Shown: positions 15,176 to 25,932, counted from the first letter of the stretch. The stretch is DNA of 64,000 nucleotides from an uncultured Clostridia bacterium (GCA_947166945.1 CAMVGH010000002.1:1-64000); one strand, 5' to 3'. The notes: generated by a model not told the origin, from the letters alone. Translations and numbers: made by a program.

Positions 15176-16300
15176 TCAGACAGCCGCGCCCTTGTTTACG
15201 AATACGGGGTAGTCAATGGTACCGCCGATGCTTCTGTAGTTGCCGATCTTGACGTTCTTGTCCGCAATGACATAGCCCAGCTCGCACTTGTCGCCGACTT
15301 CAGTGTCCTGCATGAGAATGCAGTTCTTGACTACTGCGCCCTTGCCGACCTTTACGCCTCTGAACAGAACGGAGTTCTCAACCGTTCCCTCGATTATGCA
15401 GCCGTCGGCGATGATGCTGTTCTTGACAGCCGCATCAAGACCGTACTTTGCGGGAGCTTCGTCACGAACCTTTGTATAAATGGGATCGTTGAGATTAAAG
15501 AGCGCCTTGCGGTTCTCCCTGTTCATCAGCTCCATGTTAGCCTGATAGTAAGCACGGATACCGTCGATCTGCGAATAGTAACCGGTAAATTCATAGCCAT
15601 ATACCTTGAATTCCTTGAGACGATGCTGTAGCACATCTACCTCAAAGCTATACAGGTTGCGGCTCGCAGCGCTGTTGATTATGTCAAGGACGAACTCCTT
15701 GGACATAACGAATATGTTCATGCTCGCGTCAAGAGTTCCGGAAAGTTCGGGACGAACAAGCACATCATAAACCTCGCTGTTGTCATCGACCTTTAGGATA
15801 GTCCTCATTCTTGTCTGTTCGGGAGTGAATTCCTTCTTGCCGTAAACCACGGTAATATCGGCGCCCTTCTCCTCATGATATTCCACGAGCTTATAGAAAT
15901 CAACATTTGCAACACAGTCGCAGTCGGACATTACGATATATTCCGCGTCGGAGCTTTCGATAAATCCTCTTACGCCCACGAGAGCTTCAAGTCTGCCTCT
16001 GTAAAGACCTGTGATCTCATTGCTGTACGGAGGGAGGAAGTGAAGTCCGCCGTTCTTGCGGGAAAGATCCCACTCATCGCCGGAGCCGACATGATCGAGC
16101 AGGGACTGATAGTTGGATTTTGTAACGATGCCGACGGTGGATATTCCCGAATTCACCATATTGGAGAGCGGGAAGTCGATAAGTCTGTATCTTGCGCCGA
16201 ACGGCACCGAAGCCATAGCACGGTTCTTTGTGAGGTCGGTCACCGTCAGCTCATGCATATTGGCGAAGATAAGACCGAGTACATTAGACATATTAGCCAT
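15176..16300 (-). CDS. glgD: Glucose-1-phosphate adenylyltransferase, GlgD subunit
   Basis: A 374-residue relative of GlgC with a nucleotidyltransferase domain (FGARYRLIDFPLSNMVNSG) and a C-terminal left-handed beta-helix hexapeptide domain. GlgD proteins of Firmicutes lack some catalytic residues and act with GlgC as a regulatory partner in making ADP-glucose. The N-terminus (SNVLGLIFANMHE) lacks the glycine-rich GGxGxRL loop seen in the adjacent GlgC, which agrees with a non-catalytic role. It is the last gene of glgB-C-D, 35 nt after glgC. Confidence 0.9.
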   Translation of the reverse strand: MANMSNVLGLIFANMHELTVTDLTKNRAMASVPFGARYRLIDFPLSNMVNSGISTVGIVTKSNYQSLLDHVGSGDEWDLSRKNGGLHFLPPYSNEITGLYRGRLEALVGVRGFIESSDAEYIVMSDCDCVANVDFYKLVEYHEEKGADITVVYGKKEFTPEQTRMRTILKVDDNSEVYDVLVRPELSGTLDASMNIFVMSKEFVLDIINSAASRNLYSFEVDVLQHRLKEFKVYGYEFTGYYSQIDGIRAYYQANMELMNRENRKALFNLNDPIYTKVRDEAPAKYGLDAAVKNSIIADGCIIEGTVENSVLFRGVKVGKGAVVKNCILMQDTEVGDKCELGYVIADKNVKIGNYRSIGGTIDYPVFVNKGAAV

Positions 16301-16335
16301 TTTTATATATTTCCTTTCGGTTGTTTATTTATTTT

Positions 16336-17541
16336 TCAGACATCCTGGGATATCATAGCCTTGGGCGCGATCACTGCATTATCGGAAATATTGATAGCGT
16401 TTCCGACTACCGCAACGCCCCATTCGTCTCTGTTTTCAACATTCTCAGGTCTTTCGCCGATATGAGCGCCTTCGCCTATCGTGCATTCCTCGCCCACGAT
16501 AGAGTATTCGATAACGGCCCCCTTCTTTACGACCGTGTTCGGCATGATTATGCTGTAGCGGACGGTCGCGCCTTCCTCTATGACAACACCGTCAAAGAGC
16601 ACGGAGAAGTCTGTCTCGCCCTCTATGTCACAGCCCTCTGCTACCATAGAGTTCTCGATCTTGCTGTTGGGACCTGCATAGTGAGGCGGCATAACGGGAT
16701 TTCTCGAATAGATCTTCCACTTGGGGTCATAGAGATCCAGCGGAACGTTCGGGTCGAGGCAGTCCATATTTGCTTCCCACAGGGAGTCAATGGTCCCTAC
16801 GTCCTTCCAGTAAGCGTCGAAGTGGTAAGCAACAAGCTTGCTGCCCTCATCGAGCATTGCGGGGATAATGTTCTTGCCGAAGTCCTTGGTGGCGCCTTCA
16901 TCATTCTCGTTCGCGATAAGGTGACGCTTGAGGGTCGCCCATGTGAAGATGTAAACGCCCATGGAAGCGAGGTTGGATTTCGGCTCTTTCGGCTTCTCCG
17001 CAAATTCGGTGATAGTGCCGTCCTCGTCTGCGGTCATGATGCCGAAACGGGAAGCCTCCTCCCACGGCACCTCAAGGACTGCGATGGTAGCCTCTGCCTT
17101 TTTCTTCTTGTGGAAGTCAAGCATCTTGGAATAATCCATTTTGTAAATGTGGTCGCCGGAGAGGACTGCCACATACTCAGGATTGTATCTGTCGATGAAG
17201 CTGATATTCTGATAGATAGCATTCGCGGTTCCGGTGTACCACGATTTGCCGGAAGCGGTCTCATATGGCGGGAGCACATGGACACCGCCGTGTACGCGGT
17301 CGAGTCCCCACGGATGACCGTTGCCGATGTACTCGTTGAGCACAAGAGGCTGATACTGTGTAAGAACGCCGACTGTATCTATTCCCGAATTCACGCAGTT
17401 GGAAAGCGGGAAATCGATGATCCTGTACTTACCGCCGTAAGGAACGGCAGGCTTTGCCATATTCTGGGTAAGCGCGTACAGTCTGCTGCCCTGTCCGCCC
17501 GCAAGCAGCATAGCAACGCATTCTTTTTTTACATGGTTCAT
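16336..17541 (-). CDS. glgC: Glucose-1-phosphate adenylyltransferase, catalytic subunit
   Basis: The 401-residue enzyme makes ADP-glucose from ATP and glucose-1-phosphate, the committed step of bacterial glycogen synthesis. It has the nucleotide-binding loop [14 protein letters not shown], the [10 protein letters not shown] motif, the sugar-phosphate region EFAEKP and a C-terminal beta-helix (about 290-395). It stands between glgB and glgD. No glgA or glgP lies in the window, so the rest of the pathway must be elsewhere. Confidence 0.95.
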   Translation of the reverse strand: MNHVKKECVAMLLAGGQGSRLYALTQNMAKPAVPYGGKYRIIDFPLSNCVNSGIDTVGVLTQYQPLVLNEYIGNGHPWGLDRVHGGVHVLPPYETASGKSWYTGTANAIYQNISFIDRYNPEYVAVLSGDHIYKMDYSKMLDFHKKKKAEATIAVLEVPWEEASRFGIMTADEDGTITEFAEKPKEPKSNLASMGVYIFTWATLKRHLIANENDEGATKDFGKNIIPAMLDEGSKLVAYHFDAYWKDVGTIDSLWEANMDCLDPNVPLDLYDPKWKIYSRNPVMPPHYAGPNSKIENSMVAEGCDIEGETDFSVLFDGVVIEEGATVRYSIIMPNTVVKKGAVIEYSIVGEECTIGEGAHIGERPENVENRDEWGVAVVGNAINISDNAVIAPKAMISQDV

Positions 17542-17571
17542 AAAATTGTTCCTCCGATATATTATTTTTCT

Positions 17572-19848
17572 TTACTTTTCGGTCTTGGGTTTTCTGCCGC
17601 GCTTTTTCGGCTCGGCAGCGGACTTTTCTTCTGCCGGCTTTGCGGCGGTTCTTTTTGCCGCGGGCTTCTTCTCCGCAGGAGCAGCCTTTGCCTTCGGCAC
17701 CGTCTTCTTTGCCGGAGCTTTGCGCTTTGCGGAAACTGTTTCCGCCTTTGCTGCCTCCTCTGCTTCCTTTGCTGTCTGCTCAGCAATACGTGCAGCTTCC
17801 TCCGCAGCCTTTGCCGCCTCTATCGCTCTCTGCTTTGCTTCTTCCGCAGCCTTTGCCGCTTCTTCCGCAATACGCTTCTTTTCATTGCGCTTCTCGGCAG
17901 CTTCGCGCTTCTTGGCAGCCTTTTCTTCCTTGGCACGCTGTGCGGCAAGTTCTGCTTCGTAGTCTTTCTTCTTCACGCAGCGGAAGAACATTGCCGACAT
18001 GGGAGCTATCTGAACGGATACCGCGAACTTCTCGCCGTGCATATCCTCTCTGCGGGAACTTACAGTGCCGTTATGTGTCGGGGCGCCGATATCCTCGGAA
18101 GAGAATACCTCCTCATAATCTCCGTAGAACGGAACGCCGAAGCTGTAAGTCTCATGATATTTAGGCTGGAAGTTGAATACGCAGATCAGTTCGTCGCCCG
18201 CCTTGTTGAAGCGGCGGAATACTATGACGCTGTTCTCATTGTCGTCGCTTACTATCCACTTGAATCCTGTCCAGTCATTATCAACTTCCCACAGCTCGTT
18301 GTTTTCGAGGTAGAACTTGTTGAGAGCCTGCTCGTATTCCCACAGAGCCTTGTGCTCAGGGAAATCCAGGACGTCCCAGTCAAGTCCGGTCTTGTAGTTC
18401 CACTCCTTGAACTGTGCGAATTCCTGTCCCATGAACATCAGCTTCTTGCCGGGGTGAGCCATCATATAGCCGAGGAATGTGCGGAACGATGCGAAACGCA
18501 GCTCTCTCGGACCGCTCATCTTATCCAGCATGGAGCATTTTCCGTGGACGACCTCATCATGCGATATCGGCAGGATATAGTTCTCCGAGAACGCATAGTA
18601 GAACGAGAATGTCACAAGATTATGGTGATCGTGTCTCCACTCGGGGTTCATGGACATATAGGCGAGCATATCGTTCATCCAGCCCATGTTCCACTTGAAG
18701 TTGAACCCGAGTCCTCCGACGTCCGCGGGCTTTGTCACCATAGGCCATGCGGTGGATTCCTCCGCGATCATCAGGATATTGTCGAACTCGCCGAAAAGCG
18801 AGGAGTTGAGTTTCTTGAAGAACGCCACGGCTTCGAGATTCTCGTTGCCGCCGTAGCAGTTGGGTCTCCACTCTTTTCTGTCATAGTCGAGGTAGAGCAT
18901 CGAAGCGACAGCGTCAACACGCAGTCCGTCGATGTGGTACTTATCGAACCAGTAAGTTGCGTTGGAGATAAGGAAGCTCTGCACTTCGGGCTTGCCCCAG
19001 TCGAACACGCGGGTACCCCAGTTGCGGTGCTCCATTTTGAGCGGATCGGAGTATTCATAGCAGCACTCGCCGTCAAATTCATAAAGACCTGCCGCGTCCT
19101 TCGGGAAGTGAGCGGGTACCCAGTCGAGGATAACGCCCAGTCCGTGCTGATGGCAGTAGTCTATGAACTGCATGAAGTCATGCGGCGTACCGAAGCGGGA
19201 AGTCGGAGCGAAATATCCTATGCCCTGATACCCCCACGAGCCGTCGAACGGGAATTCCGCCACCGGCATCATCTCAATATGGGTATATCCCATTTTCTTT
19301 ACGTAAGGAACAAGCTCCTTCGCGCACTCCATGTAGTTGAACAGCTCGTCCTCATAGTTCTTGTGCTGCCACGAATTGAGGTGTACTTCATAGATATTCA
19401 TGGGGGACTCATAAACATTCTTGTTCTTACGCTCATCGAGCCATTTCTTGTCATTCCATTTGTAGCCGTCAAGCTCATAGATCTTGGTCGCGGTATTGGG
19501 GCGGGTCTCCATGTGATAGCCGTAAGGATCGGCTTTCAGGCGAACCTGTCCGTAACTGCTCTCGATGCTGTACTTGTATGAATCGTACTGTTTGAGTCCG
19601 GGAATGAAGAGTTCCCAGATGCCGCCGTCGCTGAGCCTGTTCATGGGGTTCGCATAACGGTCCCATTTATTGAAATCGCCCACCACGCTCACACTCTTTG
19701 CGTGCGGCGCCCAGACTCTGAAGATAACACCTTTCTTCTTATTCTTCTCAATGAAGTGAGATCCGAAGAAATCATATCCTCTCGTTATATTTCCCTCATG
19801 GAAAAGGTGCAGAGGAAGCTTATACTCCTCGGGTATTTCAAATCCCAT
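17572..19848 (-). CDS. glgB: 1,4-alpha-glucan branching enzyme with a long basic coiled-coil/AT-hook-like tail
   Basis: Residues 1-625 are a normal GlgB: N-terminal CBM48, then a GH13 barrel with nucleophile D312 (GLRVDAVASM), acid/base E363 (IAEEST) and D431 (SHDEVVHG), and a beta-sandwich C-domain. It forms alpha-1,6 branches in glycogen. After about residue 626 comes a tail of about 130 residues: first an Ala/Glu/Lys coiled coil with repeats of AAKAAEEA type, then a Pro/Ala/Lys-rich stretch ending KKRGRKPK, like an AT-hook or histone H1 tail. The tail is in frame with no sign of a frameshift. It is the first gene of glgB-C-D. Confidence 0.93.
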   Translation of the reverse strand: MGFEIPEEYKLPLHLFHEGNITRGYDFFGSHFIEKNKKKGVIFRVWAPHAKSVSVVGDFNKWDRYANPMNRLSDGGIWELFIPGLKQYDSYKYSIESSYGQVRLKADPYGYHMETRPNTATKIYELDGYKWNDKKWLDERKNKNVYESPMNIYEVHLNSWQHKNYEDELFNYMECAKELVPYVKKMGYTHIEMMPVAEFPFDGSWGYQGIGYFAPTSRFGTPHDFMQFIDYCHQHGLGVILDWVPAHFPKDAAGLYEFDGECCYEYSDPLKMEHRNWGTRVFDWGKPEVQSFLISNATYWFDKYHIDGLRVDAVASMLYLDYDRKEWRPNCYGGNENLEAVAFFKKLNSSLFGEFDNILMIAEESTAWPMVTKPADVGGLGFNFKWNMGWMNDMLAYMSMNPEWRHDHHNLVTFSFYYAFSENYILPISHDEVVHGKCSMLDKMSGPRELRFASFRTFLGYMMAHPGKKLMFMGQEFAQFKEWNYKTGLDWDVLDFPEHKALWEYEQALNKFYLENNELWEVDNDWTGFKWIVSDDNENSVIVFRRFNKAGDELICVFNFQPKYHETYSFGVPFYGDYEEVFSSEDIGAPTHNGTVSSRREDMHGEKFAVSVQIAPMSAMFFRCVKKKDYEAELAAQRAKEEKAAKKREAAEKRNEKKRIAEEAAKAAEEAKQRAIEAAKAAEEAARIAEQTAKEAEEAAKAETVSAKRKAPAKKTVPKAKAAPAEKKPAAKRTAAKPAEEKSAAEPKKRGRKPKTEK

Positions 19849-19940
19849 AGCAAAAAACTCCTTTCACTATCAAGGCAATCTAATGAGAAGTCCGGCTTTA
19901 CATGAGCAACTTTCACTAATATACCTATATATTTAAAAAT

Positions 19941-19969
19941 ATTATAGCACAAATTACCAAACGTTGCAA
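19941..19969 (-). promoter_or_regulatory. Promoter of the glg operon
   Basis: Minus strand TTGCAA (19964-19969), 17 bp, TATAAT (19941-19946), 93 nt before glgB. Confidence 0.65.
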
Positions 19970-20036
19970 TAGCTTTTGTCAAAAAATATGAATTGTGCTG
20001 TATTTCAACATCGAATTTTGTCACTTCCTACAAAAT

Positions 20037-20066
20037 AAAGCACTGTCTTGTTACAGACAGTGCTTT
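20037..20066 (-). terminator. Intrinsic terminator downstream of tgt
   Basis: AAAGCACTGTC and GACAGTGCTTT form a perfect 11-bp stem with an 8-nt loop. On the minus strand it continues TTTATTTTG, ending the queuosine-containing operon. Confidence 0.8.
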
Positions 20067-20105
20067 GGATCTGAACGATATTATCCGTTCTGTTTATTGA
20101 ACACA

Positions 20106-21266
<1,161 letters not shown>

Positions 21267-21273
21267 TCATCAT

Positions 21274-21525
21274 TTATCCCTTTAACCCGCGCGCCTGTCT
21301 GTCCATATCCTCAACAACGATATCATATATCTCGCCGAGTGTGGCACAGTATTCAAGCACCTTCCACGGTTCATTGGTATGGTAGTGGATCTTTATGAGA
21401 TCCTCATCGCCGACAGCAAGCAGACTGTCGCCCTTGAAATTCTCCTTGAAGTAAGCGTCGATCTCGTCTTCGTCAAGGTCTTCCCCTTCGATGAGAAGCT
21501 GTGTGTCATATCTGTATTCAAGCAT
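21274..21525 (-). CDS. Stand-alone FakA C-terminal-like domain (83 aa)
   Basis: The small protein resembles the C-terminal part of the fatty acid kinase FakA/YloV: GDSLLAVGDEDLIKIHYHTN matches the GDSxVxVGDxxxxKxHxHTN block. The Dak2 kinase domain is absent, so it cannot bind ATP alone. AAAGGAG precedes the ATG. Such short proteins are often annotated as 'kinase to dihydroxyacetone kinase'. It lies between a phosphatase and tgt in one operon; its function is unknown, and a structural or ligand-binding role is only an inference. Confidence 0.65.
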   Translation of the reverse strand: MLEYRYDTQLLIEGEDLDEDEIDAYFKENFKGDSLLAVGDEDLIKIHYHTNEPWKVLEYCATLGEIYDIVVEDMDRQARGLKG

Positions 21526-21537
21526 GGTATTTCTCCT

Positions 21538-22086
21538 TTATATAAGTTTCATCAATTTACAGTTTTCTATCCCCGCGCTCCAGAAGTCCCGGAGCGGGAT
21601 ATTTTTCACGCGGCATATAATGCTGCAGTTCATAGCCCCATGTCCGACTATCAGTACATCCTTACCCTCCCCGAGAAGCGGGTCTGCTTTCTCTTTCATA
21701 AACTCCCCGGTTCTCGCGAACAGCTCCTCGATACTTTCGGCGCCTGATGCCGGCTTATACTTTTCCGGCTCCCGGAACAGCACATTGATCGGGCAGTCGG
21801 GAATATCAAAACTGTTTTCCAGTCCCTCATACTCCCCGAAGCACATTTCCATGAGCCTGTCGTCTGTCACTATCGGTATATCCCTGCCGCGAAGAAATAT
21901 CTCCGCCGTTTCCTTTGCACGGACAAGCGGCGAACAGAAGCAGATATCGAAGTGTATATCCCGGTATTCGTCCGCCGCCTTCTCCGCCATCTGTCTCCCC
22001 TCATCATTGAGCGGGATATCGGTGCGTCCCTGCATTTTGTGCCTTGCGTTCCAGTCGGTCTTTCCGTGCCTCATTATATAGAGCAT
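21538..22086 (-). CDS. Histidine phosphatase family protein
   Basis: The 182-residue protein has the phosphoglycerate mutase-like catalytic motif MRHGKTDWN near the N-terminus, the second pocket SPLVRAKETAEI and the C-terminal GHGAM. The phosphorylated residue is the His of RHG. Substrates vary widely in this family (sugar phosphates, alpha-ribazole phosphate, phosphoserine) and none can be assigned here. It sits between queA and the FakA-C-like gene and is presumably cotranscribed. Confidence 0.85.
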   Translation of the reverse strand: MLYIMRHGKTDWNARHKMQGRTDIPLNDEGRQMAEKAADEYRDIHFDICFCSPLVRAKETAEIFLRGRDIPIVTDDRLMEMCFGEYEGLENSFDIPDCPINVLFREPEKYKPASGAESIEELFARTGEFMKEKADPLLGEGKDVLIVGHGAMNCSIICRVKNIPLRDFWSAGIENCKLMKLI

Positions 22087-22101
22087 ATAGCTGTCCGTCC
22101 T

Positions 22102-23124
22102 TTACGAAATGAACATACTGTCACCGAACGAGAAGAAGCGGTACTTTTCCTCAATGGCTGTCCGGTATGCGGCAAGCGTCTTTTCTCTGCCGAGGAACGC
22201 GCTCACAAGCATTATCAGCGTGCTTTCCGGCAGGTGAAAATTGGTGATGAGCCCGTCTATGACACGGAACTCATACCCCGGATAAATGAATATCCCGGTG
22301 CTTTCGGAGCAGGCGCGTACTTCCCCGTATTTCTGCGCACAGGCTTCGAGAGTGCGGCAGCTCGTGGTCCCGACCGCTATGATACGCCCGCCGTTCTTTT
22401 TGTGTTCCGCTATCTTGTCCGCAGTTATCTGCGGTACGGTGAAATGCTCGGTGTGCATCTTGTGATCGAGGATATTGTCCTCCTTGACAGGGCGGAATGT
22501 ACCAAGTCCCACATGAAGCGTCACAAACGCCGTATCAACGCCCTTTGCCCGTATCGCATCAAACACTCTGTCAGTGAAGTGAAGTCCCGCAGTCGGCGCT
22601 GCTGCGGAGCCTGTCTCGCGGCAGTATATCGTATTGTATCTGTCCTTGTTCTTCAGTTTTTCCGTGATGTACGGCGGAAGCGGCATCTGCCCTATCCGGT
22701 CAAGGATATCGAAGAATACCCCGTCAAAGTAAAATTTCACGATGCGGTTGCCGTCCTCAAGCACATCGAGGACTTCTCCGGCAAGCTCGTCCGAGAATTT
22801 CACCCTTGCGCCCTGTCTGAGCCGTCTGCCCGGGCGGACTATCGCTTCCCATTGGTCGTTTCCGCGCTGCTCCAGCAGGAGGAATTCGCACACGACTCCT
22901 GTCTCCTCCTTCACGCCGATGATGCGTGCGGGAAACACCTTCGAGTCATTCATCACCAGCAGATCGCCCTCGCGGAGATATTCCGCGATATTATAAAAAT
23001 GATCGTGGACGACCCCGCCGCTCACGCGGTCTATCTTCATCAGCCGGGAACTGTCCCGCGGCTCCAGCGGAGTCTGCGCGATAAGCTCCTGCGGCAGATC
23101 ATAGTAAAAATCCGATTTCAACAT
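22102..23124 (-). CDS. queA: S-adenosylmethionine:tRNA ribosyltransferase-isomerase
   Basis: The 340-residue enzyme moves the ribosyl part of SAM onto preQ1-tRNA to make epoxyqueuosine. Family blocks include LPQELIAQTPLEPRDSSRL, HDHFYNI, AAPTAGLHFT and FHLPESTLIMLVSAF. I start at ATG 23124; the frame stays open upstream but that region overlaps the end of the hydrolase gene, whose stop lies 11 nt away. It belongs with tgt downstream. The last enzyme (QueG or QueH) is not in the window. Confidence 0.95.
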   Translation of the reverse strand: MLKSDFYYDLPQELIAQTPLEPRDSSRLMKIDRVSGGVVHDHFYNIAEYLREGDLLVMNDSKVFPARIIGVKEETGVVCEFLLLEQRGNDQWEAIVRPGRRLRQGARVKFSDELAGEVLDVLEDGNRIVKFYFDGVFFDILDRIGQMPLPPYITEKLKNKDRYNTIYCRETGSAAAPTAGLHFTDRVFDAIRAKGVDTAFVTLHVGLGTFRPVKEDNILDHKMHTEHFTVPQITADKIAEHKKNGGRIIAVGTTSCRTLEACAQKYGEVRACSESTGIFIYPGYEFRVIDGLITNFHLPESTLIMLVSAFLGREKTLAAYRTAIEEKYRFFSFGDSMFIS

Positions 23125-23134
23125 TTTGTTATCG

Positions 23135-23926
23135 TCACTTTTCAAAAAATTCAAATATACGGGATCTGTAATCCGGAGCCTCGTCATACACGGCGTGTCC
23201 GTACCCCTCATAAAGATACATCTCACAGCCCAGCTTTTCCGCAATATCTATGGTACCCTTTGCGCCGAAAATACGGTCGTCCCGGTCTCCGACAGCAAGC
23301 ACCGGACATTTTATCCTGTCAAGACTGTCATACACGTTCAGGCCCTCAGTCCCCGCGACGAGTATTGAAAATCTGCGCAGGTCTTCCTCCGTCACCATTC
23401 CGGCAAGTCCTTTGAACGCGTCTTTATAACGGTTCATATAATCCTCGGAATAGACATCCTGTGCGAACATCATAACAAGTTCTTCGGTTTTTCCGCTTTC
23501 GGCAAGACTTCTCCATTTTTCGAGTCTCCTGCCCGCGGCATCGTCCATGCGTGCCGCTGTGGAACCAAGCACCATCTTCTTTACAAGCTCCGGGTGCTCC
23601 GCCGCAATGATCTGTGCGATCATTCCTCCCTGAGATGTGCCGAAAAGAAAAGCTCCGCTTATCCCGAGCGCTTTCATCGCAGCCGCGGTATCTTCCGCCA
23701 TATCGGCAACGGTATATGTTCCGGGCAGATCGCTTCGCCTGTCGAACACACAGACCGTGTATTCTTCACCGAACACCGCGTAAGCCGCTTCTATCGCCGG
23801 TGCCGATGTCATCACACTTATCAGGCTGAGCCCGGGAATTATCACCATTGTCTTTCTGCCGGTACCGAAGCAGAAATATTTCATTTCAAAACCGGCTGTC
23901 TTTACTGTTTTTATCTCTGTGCTCAA
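23135..23926 (-). CDS. Alpha/beta hydrolase
   Basis: The 263-residue protein has an alpha/beta-hydrolase fold with nucleophile elbow GTSQGG (Ser), acid in AVGDRDDRIFG and catalytic His in GYGHAVYDEAP. The oxyanion strand is VIIPGLS. No signal peptide is present, so it is cytoplasmic. The start is TTG at 23926, well supported by GGAGGTG four bases upstream. The substrate cannot be read from sequence. It lies between hslO and queA in a tight operon. Confidence 0.85.
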   Translation of the reverse strand: MSTEIKTVKTAGFEMKYFCFGTGRKTMVIIPGLSLISVMTSAPAIEAAYAVFGEEYTVCVFDRRSDLPGTYTVADMAEDTAAAMKALGISGAFLFGTSQGGMIAQIIAAEHPELVKKMVLGSTAARMDDAAGRRLEKWRSLAESGKTEELVMMFAQDVYSEDYMNRYKDAFKGLAGMVTEEDLRRFSILVAGTEGLNVYDSLDRIKCPVLAVGDRDDRIFGAKGTIDIAEKLGCEMYLYEGYGHAVYDEAPDYRSRIFEFFEK

Positions 23927-23940
23927 TCCGCACCTCCGTA

Positions 23941-24822
23941 TCAGTTACCTGCTTCTTTCAGCAGCCCCCGTATTTCCTCCGCGGTGAACCTGTACTTCTT
24001 GTCACAGAAGTGGCAGCACACCTCTGTCTCGTCCTGCTCGGCGGCAAGGCGCTCCAGCTCGCCGCGTCCGAGGCTCATCAGTATCTGTTCGGTGCGCTCA
24101 CGGCTGCAATTGCAGAAGTACTGACAATCCCAGCTGTCGAGGACTTCACCGTTCAGTCCGGCAAGCCCCATAAGCGCGATATCCTCCGGAGTTTTTTCCT
24201 GCTCCATAAGTTCGGTAACGCTCTGCATCATCTTTATGTTGTTCTCGATGACATCTATTGCCTTTTCATTGATCGGCGGCACCAGCTGTATCAGGAACCC
24301 TCCCGCGCACTTCACTGTCCAGTCACGGTCCACCAGCACTCCGAGAGCGCAGACCGTAGGTATCTGTTCGCTTATGGCATAGTAGCTCGTGATATCCTCG
24401 GCGATCTCCCCCGAGACTATCGGCACCTGTGTGGCGTAAGGCTCCTTTAGTCCGAGGTCTTTTATCACGCCGAGAAAGCCGTCCCTGCCCACATATCCGG
24501 ACACGTCGAGCTTGCCGTTCGGTTTGAGCGGAAGATCCACATTCACATTGTCGGCGTAGCACTTGACATTTCCCATATAATCCGCCGCAACTACGATATT
24601 GCCCGAGGGACCGTTACCGTTCATACGAAGAGTGAGCCTGTCGTCCTCTGCCTTCAGCATGGCACCCATTATCGAACCGGCGGTCGCAAGTCTGCCGAGA
24701 GCTGCCGTAGCGACCGGCGTTGTCTTGTGGAGCCTGAATATCTCATTCACTATATCCGTGGAATCTATGGCGGAGCAGAGAACGCTCCCGTCCGCGGATA
24801 AAGCGCGTACTATCTTTCCCAT
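23941..24822 (-). CDS. hslO: Redox-regulated chaperone Hsp33
   Basis: The 293-residue holdase is activated by oxidation. Its C-terminal redox switch has CNC (in CQYFCNCSRERTEQ) and, about 31 residues on, CHFC (EVCCHFCDKKYRF), the four zinc-binding cysteines of the family. Two additional cysteines (in CQYF and the doubled CC) flank them. The start overlaps the upstream methyltransferase stop (TAATG). Confidence 0.93.
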   Translation of the reverse strand: MGKIVRALSADGSVLCSAIDSTDIVNEIFRLHKTTPVATAALGRLATAGSIMGAMLKAEDDRLTLRMNGNGPSGNIVVAADYMGNVKCYADNVNVDLPLKPNGKLDVSGYVGRDGFLGVIKDLGLKEPYATQVPIVSGEIAEDITSYYAISEQIPTVCALGVLVDRDWTVKCAGGFLIQLVPPINEKAIDVIENNIKMMQSVTELMEQEKTPEDIALMGLAGLNGEVLDSWDCQYFCNCSRERTEQILMSLGRGELERLAAEQDETEVCCHFCDKKYRFTAEEIRGLLKEAGN

Positions 24823-25571
24823 TATATCTCCTTGTTCTTCACATTCTTTATTCTTGCGGCAAAGGTAAGCTTTTCGCTCGTCTCCGACGGCTCATTGTCT
24901 GTCGGGTACTCAAACACTCCGCATATCTCAAAGCCGGCTTCCGTCAGCAGCTTTTCTATTGTCCCGCGGGGGAATGCCCTTTCGGTGAAGCCGTCGGAAC
25001 TGCGGCGGTAGATGTCCCCGTCCCTCTCGAAGAAATCGAGCTGTATGTCTGTGGCGCCGTCCCCGATGTATTCATTCTCCCAGACGCAGAAAACATCGTC
25101 CGTTTCGTACACGAATGTACTGTCACCGAGAATATGCTCATGTTTATAGGGCGTATTTACATCGAAAAGGAACATCGCTCCTTTATCGCAGAACAATGCG
25201 ACCTTTTCAAACACAGCTCTAAGCGTGTCCGTGCTTTCGAGGTGGTTGAGGCTGTCAAGGGCGCATACGGCGGTATCTATGGTGCCGAACATATCCAGTT
25301 CCGTCATATCCTGACAGAGGTACTGTATGCCCTCATGATCCTTCGACATTGCCGCGTCCAGCATTTCAGGCGACGAATCGACCCCTATCACGTCATACCC
25401 CATGCCTGCGAACCGCACTGACATACTCCCCGTCCCGCACGCGAGGTCGAGCAGTATGCCTCGTTTTCCTCCGTACCGCAGATTGAGCTTGTCGTAATAT
25501 GCGGCAAGCTCATCGTAATCTATATTTTCCGTAAGTACGTCATAGTATCCGGCGAAAGCATCATAGCTCAT
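24822..25571 (-). CDS. Class I SAM-dependent methyltransferase
   Basis: The 249-residue protein has the SAM-binding glycine loop LDLACGTGSMS, the acidic residue after strand two (GVDSSPEML) and the family post-I region CQDMTELDM. It begins YDAFAGYYDVLTEN, as many small-molecule methyltransferases do. It is coupled on both sides (ATGA with the regulator upstream, TAATG with hslO). The substrate is unknown; similar proteins usually lie beside yerC in clostridia. Confidence 0.85.
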   Translation of the reverse strand: MSYDAFAGYYDVLTENIDYDELAAYYDKLNLRYGGKRGILLDLACGTGSMSVRFAGMGYDVIGVDSSPEMLDAAMSKDHEGIQYLCQDMTELDMFGTIDTAVCALDSLNHLESTDTLRAVFEKVALFCDKGAMFLFDVNTPYKHEHILGDSTFVYETDDVFCVWENEYIGDGATDIQLDFFERDGDIYRRSSDGFTERAFPRGTIEKLLTEAGFEICGVFEYPTDNEPSETSEKLTFAARIKNVKNKEI

Positions 25572-25873
25572 TGCATCTCGCCCTGTTCCTTGAGACGCTC
25601 GAACACTGCCCCGTAACCGTCGTTCCCGGTCTGGAGAGTTCTGTTCACGCGGCTGATCGTGGCGGTGCTGGCTCCGGTGATGTTGACGATATCTGCATAG
25701 ACCTTATCCTCTGTAAGGAACTTTGCCACAACAAGTCTCTGTGAAATGGAGGCAAGCTCCTGTACGGTGCAGAGATCCTCGAAGAACGCTTCGCATTCTT
25801 CCACAGTTTTCAGCTGGAGAATGGCTTTATAGAGGAATTCACGATTTTCGTAGTTTATCTGACGCTTTTTCAT
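25568..25873 (-). CDS. YerC/YecD TrpR-like regulator
   Basis: The 101-residue protein belongs to the YerC/YecD family with a TrpR-like helix-turn-helix: ELASISQRLVVAKFL then YADIVNITGASTATISRVNR as recognition helices. The family is a presumed DNA-binding repressor with unknown ligand. ATG 25873 follows GGAAAGGAAAATTATC; an open extension upstream has no ribosome site. As the first gene of the operon it may regulate its own transcription. Confidence 0.88.
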   Translation of the reverse strand: MKKRQINYENREFLYKAILQLKTVEECEAFFEDLCTVQELASISQRLVVAKFLTEDKVYADIVNITGASTATISRVNRTLQTGNDGYGAVFERLKEQGEMQ

Positions 25874-25932
25874 GATAATTTTCCTTTCCGTCTCAATTCT
25901 GCTTTTGCGATTGATTATATCACCGCATTTAC

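Noticed and set aside
16321..19581. A 1086-codon open frame on the plus strand opposite the glycogen genes
   Set aside because: It lies wholly antisense to glgC and glgB, whose motifs are perfect, and its translation is Cys/His/Leu-rich low-complexity with no domain. It is a codon-bias shadow.
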